32,697 nucleotides of DNA from an uncultured Alphaproteobacteria bacterium (GCA_947305255.1 CAMZDE010000004.1:1-32697), one strand, 5' to 3'. Positions 17,528-28,369 are shown, counted from the stretch's first letter. Program-made: numbers and translations. Notes: a model not told the origin generated them from the letters alone.

Positions 17528-18511
17528 TTAGAACCATTTCCATGGTTGAAATGCACGCAACAGGCCCATCGCTGTGCGTTTATCAGAAAACGTGTGGCCA
17601 CAACGTGGACAAACAATAAACGGCGATAATATCAATTTCACACGCTTGAACGCGATAAACCATACTAATGCGCCCAATATCCAGACCACGATAACCAATG
17701 CCCATGCAACAAAATCAAAGTTTTGATTGACTGTGTTGGTTAACGCTTTGATTACATTGATGTCTGATTTTTCCAAATCATTATAGATTTTTGTCGCGAC
17801 ACCCCAAGAAGATGGACGCCATGGATAAACATGTTTTACACCGTAATTAGTCAACAAAGTTGTTCCCAGACCGCCGGACGTTTTATCCAATTGGTTTTTG
17901 ATTGCCGCGTCTATCATCTTATCGAATTCAGTTTGCGAAACGTGCACCAATTCTGATTTTACTGAATCAAGTTTTTTGTTAACCATTTCCGCAGTCGCAT
18001 CAACCTTTGCTATATTTTTGTCGGCATTGGCCACAGCCTGATTTGCGTTTGCGACTGCTTTGTCCACGCCTGATGTATTCACACCAAATTTATTTGCCAA
18101 ACCAGTCAAGGCCGAAACTTTGCCAGTTTCTTGTTTTACTTTCGCGGTTTGTTTTTTTGCCGCCGCTGTTGTATCTGTGACTTTGCCGACAGCGTTTTCC
18201 GCAATTTTTACTTTCTCAATCGCGATACCAATAGGTTTTTCAAGGTTGATTGCGTCTTTGATACCTTTTAACATTCTTTCGTATTGTTCAGCGATATTAC
18301 GCTGCAAATCAAAGAACATTGACACAACCATAGATTTTTTTATCGGTTGCGCATAAGTGTTTTTCACATATAGTGGGAACCATGCGATAAACACAATCCA
18401 CAATATGGACGAAATCCAAAATATACGCTTAGTCAACGTGACAAACGATGTTTTTTTCGCGACGCTTTTTGCGCCGTGCATATCGATTACTTCGATTTGT
18501 TTTTTTGCCAT
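17528..18511 (-). CDS. Membrane protein with two TM segments, periplasmic-type helical region and C-terminal CxxC zinc-ribbon-like motif
   Basis: TM IFWISSILWIVFIAWFPLYV and FVAWALVIVVWILGALVWFIAF; CPRCGHTF near the C-terminus. Confidence 0.7.
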   Translation of the reverse strand: MAKKQIEVIDMHGAKSVAKKTSFVTLTKRIFWISSILWIVFIAWFPLYVKNTYAQPIKKSMVVSMFFDLQRNIAEQYERMLKGIKDAINLEKPIGIAIEKVKIAENAVGKVTDTTAAAKKQTAKVKQETGKVSALTGLANKFGVNTSGVDKAVANANQAVANADKNIAKVDATAEMVNKKLDSVKSELVHVSQTEFDKMIDAAIKNQLDKTSGGLGTTLLTNYGVKHVYPWRPSSWGVATKIYNDLEKSDINVIKALTNTVNQNFDFVAWALVIVVWILGALVWFIAFKRVKLILSPFIVCPRCGHTFSDKRTAMGLLRAFQPWKWF

Positions 18512-18535
18512 TGTTTTTTCCTCCTTTGATTTTTA

Positions 18536-19651
18536 TTAGTCGTTTTTATCTGTATAGTTTTTGATAAATTCGTTTTTGAATTCTTGGAAACGTCCCTGCT
18601 CTATGGATTCGCGAATATCACGCATTAAATCTTGATAGAACCACAAATTGTGTTGTGTCAAAAGGCTGGCCCCCAATATTTCGTTACACTTTATCAGGTG
18701 ATGTATATATGCGCGCGACAATTTACAGGCCGGACATCCGCATTTATCGTCAATTGGACGTTCATCTTCTGTAAAGCGCGCATTACGCATATTCATTGTA
18801 CCATGACGCGTAAAAGCCTGAGCTGTGCGACCTGCGCGCGTTGGCATAACACAATCAAACATATCAACACCACGTTCAACCGCCCCCAATATATCAAGCG
18901 GTGTTCCCACGCCCATTAAATAGCGCGGTTTATCAGCCGGCAAATGCGGTGTCACTGTTGCAATCATATCAAACATAACCGATTGTGGTTCGCCCACCGC
19001 CAAACCGCCAATTGCGTATCCGTCAAAACCTATTGCCGTTAATTCATGTGCTGATTTTTCGCGCAAGTCTGGAAAATCCGCCCCTTGGACAATACCGAAA
19101 ATACCGTATCCATCACGGTCGACAAAGGCTTCTTTGCTGCGTTTTGCCCAACGTGTCACCATATCAACGTTTTTTTCAGCGCGTTCTCTGGTTGTCGGCA
19201 AATGCAAACATTCGTCCAACACCATAGTAATATTTGAATCCAATTGATGTTGAATATGCACAGAATCTTCGGGACGCAAGAAATGTTTGATTCCGCCGTC
19301 AATGTGCGATGTGAATTCAACGCCTTCTTCTTTCATTTTAACCAGATTAGACAACGACATAACCTGAAATCCGCCAGAATCCGTCAAAATCGGGCCATGC
19401 CAACCACTGAATTTGTGCAGTCCGCCCATTTTTTCAACTAAATCACCCCCAGGGCGCATCATTAAATGATATGTATTTCCCAAAATCACTTGGGTTCCAG
19501 TTGCGGCAACCATATCCATAGTCAACGCCTTTACCGTCGCCGCAGTTCCAACCGCCATAAATGCAGGCGTTTGAAAATCCCCATGCGCAGTATGAACATA
19601 ACCGCGCCGCGCATTTCCATCCGTTTTAATCAAATTAAATTTTAACGACAT
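18536..19651 (-). CDS. tgt: Queuine tRNA-ribosyltransferase
   Basis: ILGNTYHLMMRPGGDLVEKMGGLHKFSGW, ILTDSGGFQVMSL, RYLMGVGTPLDILGAVERGVDMFDCVMPTR, zinc ligands CGCPAC. Confidence 0.97.
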   Translation of the reverse strand: MSLKFNLIKTDGNARRGYVHTAHGDFQTPAFMAVGTAATVKALTMDMVAATGTQVILGNTYHLMMRPGGDLVEKMGGLHKFSGWHGPILTDSGGFQVMSLSNLVKMKEEGVEFTSHIDGGIKHFLRPEDSVHIQHQLDSNITMVLDECLHLPTTRERAEKNVDMVTRWAKRSKEAFVDRDGYGIFGIVQGADFPDLREKSAHELTAIGFDGYAIGGLAVGEPQSVMFDMIATVTPHLPADKPRYLMGVGTPLDILGAVERGVDMFDCVMPTRAGRTAQAFTRHGTMNMRNARFTEDERPIDDKCGCPACKLSRAYIHHLIKCNEILGASLLTQHNLWFYQDLMRDIRESIEQGRFQEFKNEFIKNYTDKND

Positions 19652-19669
19652 TTTATACCCTGTTTATTC

Positions 19670-20950
19670 TTACTTAAAATTATCAACCCAGATTTGTTTT
19701 AAATCCGCATCGCATTGTTTTGCACCATGTGTTATTATGGACATTTGTCCATCAAAATATCCACGCGTATTTTCTCTGATATCATCAACAGTTATAGATT
19801 CAGACATACGAATACTCTGGTCCAAATCATAAACTTTGCCAAACCGATGATAAAAATCCCACAACATTCCTGCACGTTCGCTGGCACTTTCTAAGAAATC
19901 TGCATCACCCAGTTTCGCTGCATTTCTGAAACGAATTAAATCTTCGGTTGTGATTGGGACATTTGTGTAAATATCATACAATGTTTTTGACATAATTGCC
20001 ATAATTTGTTGAATATTTTCTGGCGACGATTGTGTTCCAAATCCATTTACACAGAACTGTTCATTACCATTTGCCAGTTTATATACGCCATATACTAATC
20101 CCATTTCGTGACGCAGTTTTTTCATCAATTCTTGACGCGCAAAAGTCTCAAATTTTCTGACACATTTATTTTTGAATCTATTTTCGTATAAATCAGGCCA
20201 AATTTCGGGGAACATTACATCCAAATAAATAGTATTTTGTTGCTGAATAAAATCGTGCGCAACGGTTGGCGTGTATGTTATATCTGTATTTTTCGAAACA
20301 TCGTGTTTTGGCAACCCAGCAAAAACTTTTTCCAGTTGCGCGAGCGTCGCATCCAAATCTTTTATTTTCCCAGAAATAATTATTTCACAATTATTCGCGG
20401 TCAAACGACGTTGAACAAAATCTAACATTTGGTCGCGCGTGAACGATTTTATGTTTTCAGGATTACCCAAAACCAAAAGCCCATTTGGAACATATAAACC
20501 GAACAAAGATTTATCAACAAATCCGGACATAATGCGTCCTTTGTTATCCATGTTACGATGTAATTCGTCCAAAACGACATTGCGTTCGATTTCTATCTTT
20601 TTTTCATCAAACAAAGAATCATTGATTTCATCGGCAATCACGTCAATCAAAACATCTAAATTTTCAGCAATTATGCGACCATGAAATTGGATATACATCA
20701 GGTTGGTTCCTGCGCCCGAATAACCACCGTTGTTTTCCAGAAAATCTTTGCGGTATTGAGAATCAGGAAAACGATGGGTTCCTCTGCATAACATATGTTC
20801 ACAAAAATGTGTTAATCCATATTCAGACGGCTGTTCATCACGAGAACCCGTTTCGAAATAGACACGAACATTCACAGATTCTATGTCCATAGGATCCAGA
20901 ATCACCGTGACACCGTTTGATAATTTATGCAAGGTTGGTTTAAAATCCAT
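19670..20950 (-). CDS. M16 (insulinase-like) zinc peptidase
   Basis: HFCEHMLCRGT (HxxEH) and downstream glutamates; likely start MDFKPTLHKLSNGV at 20950 rather than 21019, which overlaps queA. Confidence 0.9.
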   Translation of the reverse strand: MDFKPTLHKLSNGVTVILDPMDIESVNVRVYFETGSRDEQPSEYGLTHFCEHMLCRGTHRFPDSQYRKDFLENNGGYSGAGTNLMYIQFHGRIIAENLDVLIDVIADEINDSLFDEKKIEIERNVVLDELHRNMDNKGRIMSGFVDKSLFGLYVPNGLLVLGNPENIKSFTRDQMLDFVQRRLTANNCEIIISGKIKDLDATLAQLEKVFAGLPKHDVSKNTDITYTPTVAHDFIQQQNTIYLDVMFPEIWPDLYENRFKNKCVRKFETFARQELMKKLRHEMGLVYGVYKLANGNEQFCVNGFGTQSSPENIQQIMAIMSKTLYDIYTNVPITTEDLIRFRNAAKLGDADFLESASERAGMLWDFYHRFGKVYDLDQSIRMSESITVDDIRENTRGYFDGQMSIITHGAKQCDADLKQIWVDNFK

Positions 20951-20954
20951 TTTA

Positions 20955-21980
20955 TCATTCCCCTTTTCTGAACAACAGACAACAATCGCCATAACTAAAA
21001 AATCTATACTTTTCGGCAACTGCGTGTTTATATGCCGCTTTCATTTCGTCCAGTCCCGCAAAGGCAGACACCAGCATAAATAACGTCGATTTTGGCAGAT
21101 GAAAATTAGTTAGCAATACATCAACCGCCCCGAATTTATAACCAGGGGTAATGAAAATATTGGTTGATTGACAAATTGGCGCAACACGTTGTGTGCCTGT
21201 TACCAATCGATGTGCGCTTTCAAGGGTGCGCATAGATGTTGTGCCGACGGCAATCACACGTGTTGCATTATTGATTATATCTGCCTGTTCTTGGGTGATA
21301 CAGCACCATTCAGAATGCATTTTATGTTCGTTCAAATTTTCGGTTTTTACTGGCATCCATGTTCCTGCACCAACGTGCAAGGTCACTTTGACTATTTTTG
21401 CACCTGCCGCTTCGATTTCGCGCATCAAATCATCGGTGAAATGCAAACCGGCAGTTGGTGCCGCCATTGATCCCAATGGATCTGCATAAACAGTTTGATA
21501 ACGTTCCCTATCTGCGATTTCTTCGTCACGTTTCATATACGGCGGCAACGGCATTTTACCAATCGCGTTCAAGACTTCAAAAACATTATCGCATTCAAAA
21601 TGTAACAAAAGGCCACTTTCGTCATCTTTGTCCACGACTGTTATTTTTGTACCGTCGGTCATAGTCAATGTATCGCCGACATTTATTTTATTAAATTTCT
21701 TGCACAGCCCCCACCAATTTTTATCCGTCACAGCCGTGTGTAATGTGATTTCGTATCCGTCGGCATCAAAGCGCGCCGGTATCACCCGCGAATTATTAAA
21801 TACTACGACATCCCCAGGACGCAAAAAAGATATAAAATCGCGAATATGTTTATCAGCGATTTTGCCATCATCGACCACCAGCATACGCGATGCATCACGT
21901 TTTTCCAACGGATGCGACGCGATTAATTCGTTCGGCAATTCAAAATCAAAATCCGAAGTATGATATGTTTGTTCTGACAT
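20955..21980 (-). CDS. queA: S-adenosylmethionine:tRNA ribosyltransferase-isomerase
   Basis: FDFELPNELIASHPLEKRDASRMLVV, VVFNNSRVIPARF, SMAAPTAGLHFTDDL, VTLHVGAGTW. Confidence 0.97.
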   Translation of the reverse strand: MSEQTYHTSDFDFELPNELIASHPLEKRDASRMLVVDDGKIADKHIRDFISFLRPGDVVVFNNSRVIPARFDADGYEITLHTAVTDKNWWGLCKKFNKINVGDTLTMTDGTKITVVDKDDESGLLLHFECDNVFEVLNAIGKMPLPPYMKRDEEIADRERYQTVYADPLGSMAAPTAGLHFTDDLMREIEAAGAKIVKVTLHVGAGTWMPVKTENLNEHKMHSEWCCITQEQADIINNATRVIAVGTTSMRTLESAHRLVTGTQRVAPICQSTNIFITPGYKFGAVDVLLTNFHLPKSTLFMLVSAFAGLDEMKAAYKHAVAEKYRFFSYGDCCLLFRKGE

Positions 21981-21981
21981 G

Positions 21982-22392
21982 TTATCTGGTGCGCTGGTAA
22001 AAGGTGTTTATTTGTTGTGTTTTATTGCTTTCTTCGTGTTCGTGTCTGGCACAAATAGTGTCGATGTTATATTGTAATCCAATGGCATCTTGGTATAAAA
22101 TAGTGTTGTCTTGGTAATAACCGTCCCCAGAATAAACACCGCCTGTGATAATTTTTATAGTATCATCAAGTCGAAAATATTTATAGAACGATGTATCAGC
22201 GTCCAAACGGTTAAAGAACAAGATTCTTTCTTGGTCTGTATCAACGTCGTTCAGCATAATCATTTTTTTACTATCATAAGAGCCTATGCCGGTGATAACG
22301 TTTTTATGTTCATGTTCAATTTTTTTGCAACCACCAATCATCACCAATGGAACCAATGCTAATAATTTGTATTTTGCATTTATACGTCTCAT
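21982..22392 (-). CDS. Small lipoprotein, unknown function
   Basis: Lipobox LVMIGGCKK; 136 aa. Confidence 0.6.
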   Translation of the reverse strand: MRRINAKYKLLALVPLVMIGGCKKIEHEHKNVITGIGSYDSKKMIMLNDVDTDQERILFFNRLDADTSFYKYFRLDDTIKIITGGVYSGDGYYQDNTILYQDAIGLQYNIDTICARHEHEESNKTQQINTFYQRTR

Positions 22393-22411
22393 TTTGTGCC
22401 CCCCCTTTTTT

Positions 22412-23302
22412 TTATTTGAATTCTAACCCTTGGTCAGTGTAATTTTCGGCCATTTCTTCCCAATTCGGTTCAACACGAACAAACAAATGCAAACGCGCGT
22501 TGACACCCCACTGGTTTTGAATATCATGACGTGCCGCCGTCCCGATTCTTTTCAATTGTTCGCCACCGCGACCGATAACTATTTTTTTGTGTGCATCGTT
22601 TTGAACGACTATTTTTTGATATATGTCCAAAACACCGTCATCATCTGTATCAACCTTTTCCGTAACAACGTTGATGTGATACGGCAATTCTTGGTGAATA
22701 TATTTATACACTTTTTCACGTGTTAATTCAGACAGATAAAGCATATCGGGTACATCTGACGCATCGTGTTCATCGAACAAATATGGTGATTGTGGCATTA
22801 CATCCGCCAAAGATTCCAGCATTTGTTTAACACCGTCGTTTTTCAATGCAGATATCATGAATATTTCTTTGAAATTTGCCATATTTGAAATTTCTGCGAC
22901 CATTGGCAATAAATCAGATTTTGCAATCGCATCAACTTTGTTCAATGCGACAAACAAATTCGGATGATTTTTGATTTTTTCAGTCAAATCACGTACTGTT
23001 TGGGTTATACCCTTTTGCGCGTCAATTAATAACAACACGGCGTCCGCTTCGTCCATCGCAGACATAGCCGCGGACACCATCGCCCTATCCAGCCGGCGTG
23101 TCGGCTTAAAAACCCCGGGGGTATCGACAAAAATCAATTGTTTATCCCCCACCATTTTCACGGCGCGCAGGCGTGTTCGTGTGGTTTGAACCTTATGTGA
23201 AACAATAGATACTTTGCGCCCCATAATTTGGTTCAACAAAGTTGATTTACCGGCATTTGTCGGGCCAATAATCGCTATAAATCCAGAATATGTTTTCTTC
23301 AT
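22412..23302 (-). CDS. era: GTPase Era
   Basis: [62 protein letters not shown] domain IVIGRGGEQLKRIGTAARHDIQ. Start at 23302 preferred over 23476. Confidence 0.95.
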   Translation of the reverse strand: MKKTYSGFIAIIGPTNAGKSTLLNQIMGRKVSIVSHKVQTTRTRLRAVKMVGDKQLIFVDTPGVFKPTRRLDRAMVSAAMSAMDEADAVLLLIDAQKGITQTVRDLTEKIKNHPNLFVALNKVDAIAKSDLLPMVAEISNMANFKEIFMISALKNDGVKQMLESLADVMPQSPYLFDEHDASDVPDMLYLSELTREKVYKYIHQELPYHINVVTEKVDTDDDGVLDIYQKIVVQNDAHKKIVIGRGGEQLKRIGTAARHDIQNQWGVNARLHLFVRVEPNWEEMAENYTDQGLEFK

Positions 23303-23416
23303 ACAAATAACCATAGCACACGATTTGAAAAAATAAACAAAAATATTGCAAAAACAACGTTTTGCGTATAACATACGTGTATCAGGGTGAGAGAGCAACC
23401 AAAAAGGCAATAAAAA

Positions 23417-23953
23417 ATGGAACAATCTTTCACTTTTAATCATGATTGGAATGTCGCTTTTATGCAACAGGCACAACTGATGTCAACACGCTCCAAAGAC
23501 CCCAGCACCAAGGTTGGCTGTATAATTGTTTCGCCCGATAGATTTGTTTTATCCGAAGGTTATAACGGTTTTCCACGCGGCATTGCAGATACACCTGAAA
23601 GATTAAATCATCGCGAACAAAAATATCCTCGTGTTGTCCATGCTGAAGCAAACGCTATTATTAATGCAGGCAGAAATGGCGCAAAAATCGATAATGGAAT
23701 CGCATTTGTGACACAACCACCGTGTCACGATTGTGCAAAAATGTTAATTCAAGCAGGAATTCGCGAAGTGTTTTACATAGATTTGGACAAAAGTAAAAAA
23801 GATGTCCCAGGCTGGCGCGACAAATTGGCTATTTCTTTTGATATGTTTGATGAAGCCGGCGTCAAATACAAAGCAATCCCGCAAAAATATTTGTTAACAA
23901 AGACACAATTAGACAGCATACGAAAAAAGCAATTGTCGGCATTAAACCGTTAA
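23417..23953 (+). CDS. dCMP deaminase-like cytidine/deoxycytidylate deaminase
   Basis: STKVGCIIVSPD, GYNGFPRGI, HAEANAI and PPCHDCAKMLIQAGI zinc motifs. Confidence 0.9.
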   Translation: MEQSFTFNHDWNVAFMQQAQLMSTRSKDPSTKVGCIIVSPDRFVLSEGYNGFPRGIADTPERLNHREQKYPRVVHAEANAIINAGRNGAKIDNGIAFVTQPPCHDCAKMLIQAGIREVFYIDLDKSKKDVPGWRDKLAISFDMFDEAGVKYKAIPQKYLLTKTQLDSIRKKQLSALNR

Positions 23954-23978
23954 AAAACGCCCGTTTGGGCGTTTTTTT
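23952..23978. terminator. Intrinsic terminator between convergent genes
   Basis: aaaaaacgcccgtttgggcgttttttt. Confidence 0.85.
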
Positions 23979-25060
23979 TATTTAACAACGTGACGACGCA
24001 ACCAATTAATGTATGCGTTCATTTTTTTATGCTGATTCAAGAAATCTTGTTCAGCCTGTTTAGTAGCACCAAGAAGGTTTTCATGAATTGTTTTCAGCGG
24101 CAAAGTGTCCCCGTTTTTACCGTCACTCCATGGCACAGATATTTTTTGACCACTGTTTTCACCCAACGTCACATTACCCAAAGAATCAAATGCGACCAAT
24201 GATACCCCGTCAGGCGCCATAAAAGCGAACTGTGGAAATGGTGTTTTATACGCAAAATCTATGTCTTTTGCACGCCCACCATTAAACAATGTTCCAGTTG
24301 AATTTGAAATCACTATGTTCCCGTTCAAACTATACATGTTTTTAACAAAATTTCCGTCACTATCCATCATAAACAATTGTTCAACACGAATCCCAGAATC
24401 AACCAAGTTATTCAATAATTCGGCGAACATATTTTGGTCTTGTTTAATAGAGCTGACATTCACTGTAAACGTCGCACCCGAAATATTTGTGTGTGCAAAA
24501 TGTTCAATAAATTTGAAGTCGCGCATCATGGCATCTTTGTGGAATCTGTCCAAAGACAAAGAAACTTGGAATTTTATGATGTTTTTTATGCTGTCGGCGT
24601 TTGATTCGTCACTTTGTTTACGAACAACGTCTTCTAAATCAGAATAAACAACCGTTGCCAATGGTGAATTTACCCAACCTGCATTTGTTTTTATATCAAC
24701 GCCGCAATTTGCATTTAATGCATGATTTATTATGTTTGATAAATAATCACGACCAGCAAATTTATACGCCGCCGTAATTTCACCGCCTGTGAATACTATT
24801 TGACGACTGAATTTTTTATCTGTTATAGCCTGATCAACATACCCGTTTATAACAGATTCAGGGATAAATTTTTTAGGCATCAAAGAACCAGATGATTCAC
24901 AACAGTGCGCACAATTATTCCAACACCAATTAGTTGTTTTGAAAACCATAGCGTACGGCAATTGTTGAAATATACTGGACACAACCCCGTTCTGGCAATC
25001 AATAACCATATTCGCAGTTTTTTTAAAATCTTGCTTTTTTTGCTTTAATTTTTCAAACAT
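23978..25060 (-). CDS. Radical SAM protein of unknown function
   Basis: CWNNCAHCC (CxxxCxxC), VFTGGEIT, SLSLDRFHKDAM. Confidence 0.8.
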   Translation of the reverse strand: MFEKLKQKKQDFKKTANMVIDCQNGVVSSIFQQLPYAMVFKTTNWCWNNCAHCCESSGSLMPKKFIPESVINGYVDQAITDKKFSRQIVFTGGEITAAYKFAGRDYLSNIINHALNANCGVDIKTNAGWVNSPLATVVYSDLEDVVRKQSDESNADSIKNIIKFQVSLSLDRFHKDAMMRDFKFIEHFAHTNISGATFTVNVSSIKQDQNMFAELLNNLVDSGIRVEQLFMMDSDGNFVKNMYSLNGNIVISNSTGTLFNGGRAKDIDFAYKTPFPQFAFMAPDGVSLVAFDSLGNVTLGENSGQKISVPWSDGKNGDTLPLKTIHENLLGATKQAEQDFLNQHKKMNAYINWLRRHVVK

Positions 25061-25124
25061 AAAAACCTCTTTTCAGAGGAAAAATATTACACAAAAATAT
25101 TTTATTGTCAACTATTTTATAGAA

Positions 25125-25841
25125 TTATTTTAACTTTTTCGTCCATTCGCTGTCTGGGAAATTTTTACGCAACATTTCCACAAAGCCCGCCGATTGTTCA
25201 GGCAACCCGATTGCTTTATAGCATTCTGATAAACGGAACATCGCTTCGGGGGTCATGACAGTTTCTTGGGCCCCAGAAACAACAGATTGCAGGCGCGTAA
25301 TCGCCGACGTCCAATTTTCGTTTTGCATATCATTACGCGCAGCGTACATTACTTTGCCAGCGACATAATTCTTCAAAATCAAGATTTTATTTTTCGCGTT
25401 TTTGGCATATTCTGAATTTGGAAAACGATCGGCCAATTGCTGGAAAGATTGCAGCGCATACGCCGACATTTCTGGGTCACGACGAACATCACTGACCTGA
25501 TGATAATAATTCATACCGCGCAGGTACATCATATACGGAACGTCCCGATGCCCAGGGTGAAAACGCATATAACGATCAATTACCAAGATAGAACCTGCAA
25601 AATCATTGTCCAAATACCGCGAATACGCCATCATAACCAGCGCATCTGCCGCCCACGGGTTAGACGGATATTGCGTTTCTGCCATTTGGAATAAATCGGC
25701 AGCCTCTTCATAATTTTTTTTGTTAAAAGCCTGATATGCGTCTGCATAAATATCTTCTAACGGGCGTTCAGGCGTGATTTCGTTGCCGCCACATGCCGCC
25801 AATAATCCACAGATCGATAATAATAAAACGATTTTTTTCAT
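25125..25841 (-). CDS. bamD: Outer-membrane protein assembly factor BamD
   Basis: Lipobox LLAACGG; YADAYQAFNKKNYEEAADLFQMAETQYPSNPWAADALVMMAYSRY, FIDRYMRFHPGH-like TPR, RGMNYY. Confidence 0.9.
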   Translation of the reverse strand: MKKIVLLLSICGLLAACGGNEITPERPLEDIYADAYQAFNKKNYEEAADLFQMAETQYPSNPWAADALVMMAYSRYLDNDFAGSILVIDRYMRFHPGHRDVPYMMYLRGMNYYHQVSDVRRDPEMSAYALQSFQQLADRFPNSEYAKNAKNKILILKNYVAGKVMYAARNDMQNENWTSAITRLQSVVSGAQETVMTPEAMFRLSECYKAIGLPEQSAGFVEMLRKNFPDSEWTKKLK

Positions 25842-25912
25842 ACTTGAAATTCCTTAGACAAACGCAGTATAATGAAACATTGAAAAAAATAAAAGTAAAA
25901 AATGGGTTAATC

Positions 25913-27379
25913 ATGAAATTAGGAAGACATATTTTCGGCGTCGGCGTTATGACAGGAATCAGCCGCATATTCGGATTCGTTCGCGACATGTTAATTGCGC
26001 GTTTTTTGGGTGCAGGACGGCTATCTGACATTTTCTTAGCCGCATTCAAATTACCGAATTTATTCCGCGATTTATTGGGCGAAGGCGCGCTGTCTGCTAT
26101 ATTCATTCCTATGTACACCGACATGAAGAAAGATGAAGGTTTCGCCAAAAATGTGTTTTCGTGGTTAATGGTCGTCTTGTTGGGAATTACGATTATATTT
26201 GAAATATTTATGCCACTTGTTATTTGGGCGTTGGCCCCTGGGTTTTCCGAAGACCCCGGAAAAATGCAGTTGACCGTCACAATCGCGCGCATAATGTTTT
26301 TCTATGTTATCTTTATATGTGGCGCGGCGTTTTTATCGGCAGTATTAAATGCGCATTCGCGTTTCTTACTTGCGGCATTTATGCCGGTTATGTTGAATAT
26401 CATGCTGATTATGGCTCTGGTTGCGTCAATTTGGTATGGCAATTCGATTATTTTGTACGTTATGGCCGGCACAGTCGTGTTGTCTGGGGTTATTCAGTTT
26501 TTGGTTCTATGGGGACGAATCCGCAGCAAACATTTTGGATTACGGTTAATCGTGCCACGTTGGAACAATCAAATCAAAAGCATGTTCAAAAGATTTTGTG
26601 TCAGTTTGGTCGGTTCCGGTTTTTATCAAATCACTATTATCGTCGGAACATTGGTTGCCAGTTTTGAAAGCGGCGCAGTTTCGTGGCTGTATTATTCAGA
26701 CCGCATTGTTCAATTGCCGTTCGCGATGATTGGTTTGGCGGTGGGAACTGTTTTAATGTCGTCTATATCAAACGCGTTGGCCGATAAAAATATGCGCAGT
26801 GTTTATATTCAACAAAATTCGTCTATGCGGCGATCAATGATGCTGATTATTCCATGCGTGGTTGGATTATTTGTTTTGGCCGAACCAATAATCAGATTTT
26901 TATTTCAATATGGCGCATGGACACCTGAATCTACACACGCCGTAGCAATGGCGATAAAAATCCAATGTTTAGTATTGCCGGCAATGTTAATCAGCCAGAT
27001 TTACAGCAAAACACTTTATGCGTCCCAAGATGTCACAACACCTGTGAAAACCAGTATTATTTCGTTGGGCGTTGCGTCTGTGATTTATCTGGCTTTGTTC
27101 CCATTTATCGGCTATCTGTCTATACCTGTCGGCGTGGTAATCAGTGGATACGTCAAAAATTATCTGTTGCGGCGCGTATGTAATAAACGCGGTCTGATTA
27201 AAACAGACAAAAAGACTTTCATATCTATGGCGGCGTTCGCCTTGATTTCCGGCGCGTTGGGTGGCGCATTAATGGCGTTAAATATCTCAAACATTTGGGT
27301 GTTGGGGTTGGCGATTGGTGGTTTTGGAATTTTGTATTTGCCAACCGCGTATATCGTCGATAGAAAAATCATAAAATAA
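25913..27379 (+). CDS. murJ: Lipid II flippase MurJ/MviN
   Basis: MTGISRIFGFVRDMLIARFLGAGRLSDIFLAAFKLPNLFRDLLGEGALSAIFIPMY; multi-TM. Start MKLGRH at 25913 preferred. Confidence 0.95.
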   Translation: MKLGRHIFGVGVMTGISRIFGFVRDMLIARFLGAGRLSDIFLAAFKLPNLFRDLLGEGALSAIFIPMYTDMKKDEGFAKNVFSWLMVVLLGITIIFEIFMPLVIWALAPGFSEDPGKMQLTVTIARIMFFYVIFICGAAFLSAVLNAHSRFLLAAFMPVMLNIMLIMALVASIWYGNSIILYVMAGTVVLSGVIQFLVLWGRIRSKHFGLRLIVPRWNNQIKSMFKRFCVSLVGSGFYQITIIVGTLVASFESGAVSWLYYSDRIVQLPFAMIGLAVGTVLMSSISNALADKNMRSVYIQQNSSMRRSMMLIIPCVVGLFVLAEPIIRFLFQYGAWTPESTHAVAMAIKIQCLVLPAMLISQIYSKTLYASQDVTTPVKTSIISLGVASVIYLALFPFIGYLSIPVGVVISGYVKNYLLRRVCNKRGLIKTDKKTFISMAAFALISGALGGALMALNISNIWVLGLAIGGFGILYLPTAYIVDRKIIK

Positions 27380-27459
27380 AATTTGCAAGTGCGCTTTGTT
27401 TATGATAAAATGTAATCATAAGAGTAACCGCGGGGTGACCCGCACAAAGGAGTGAGAAT

Positions 27460-28338
27460 ATGAAAAAATTTATATCTTTGGCCGTGGTGTCTGCTCTGGT
27501 TTCTGGCTGTATGTTGGAAAACGGAACAATGAATGACGCATCATCTTATGGCTATGACGGATTCAGCGAAGAACAATTGGCACCGGCAGAAAGCACACTG
27601 AACGACGCATACTTAATGGCGGCGGCGCCGAAATATTATGTGGGTTCTGCATATAAAATCGAAGATGTGCAATATATCCCTGGGGAAGATTTGACATATA
27701 ATCAAACCGGTATCGCCGGCATTATTCCGGTTGAATTAAACGGTTCAAAGACCAGTGACGGCGAAACATTTGATTCAAATCAATTGGTCGCAACCAGTAA
27801 AACATTACCTTTGCCATCGATTGTAAAGGTGACCAATCTGGACAACGGTAATGCGGTTGTGGTTCGTGTAAACAATCGTGGTCCATTTGTAAATACCCGT
27901 ATTATGGATTTATCAACTGCGGCGGCACAACAAATTGGTTTAACAAATACCGCAAAGGTTCAGGTTCAAGTTTTGGCACCACAATCAACCGCTGTGAAAA
28001 ACGCAACTTTGGGCATCACAGAAAAAGCACCCGAAGCAGTCGCCGAACAAAAGGTAGAGGTTGCACCGGTTCAGGTTGCACCTGTGGCTGCGACTGCCGG
28101 CGAATACAGTGTTCAGGTTGCCGCGGTATATAGCGAAGATAACGCGAACGCATTGGCCAAAGAATTGGCACCATATGGAAATGCCACGGTTGTCCAAGAA
28201 GGCGACATGTACAAGGTTCGCATTGTCAATTTAGATGCACAAAACGCACGTCGCGTAATTGACGCGTTGCGTTCTGACAAAGGCATGGCCCCAGGGTTGT
28301 TAAAATCCGGCAAATGGGTGAATGCCGATAGCATCTAA
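27460..28338 (+). CDS. rlpA: RlpA-family septal protein with double-psi barrel and SPOR domain, lipoprotein
   Basis: Lipobox LVSGCML; ATSKTLPLPSIVKVTNLDNGNAVVVRVNNRGPFVNTRIMDLSTAAAQQIG; C-terminal SPOR-like YSVQVAAVYSEDNANALAKEL. Confidence 0.88.
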   Translation: MKKFISLAVVSALVSGCMLENGTMNDASSYGYDGFSEEQLAPAESTLNDAYLMAAAPKYYVGSAYKIEDVQYIPGEDLTYNQTGIAGIIPVELNGSKTSDGETFDSNQLVATSKTLPLPSIVKVTNLDNGNAVVVRVNNRGPFVNTRIMDLSTAAAQQIGLTNTAKVQVQVLAPQSTAVKNATLGITEKAPEAVAEQKVEVAPVQVAPVAATAGEYSVQVAAVYSEDNANALAKELAPYGNATVVQEGDMYKVRIVNLDAQNARRVIDALRSDKGMAPGLLKSGKWVNADSI

Positions 28339-28369
28339 ATATGTAAAGGAATCGTTTCTCCCTGATTGA

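Noticed and set aside
22412-23476. Long N-terminal extension of Era from 23476
   Set aside because: The extension overlaps the divergent dCMP deaminase start region; canonical Era N-terminus begins at 23302.
25768-26292. 174-aa minus ORF opposite murJ
   Set aside because: Antisense to well-supported MurJ coding sequence.
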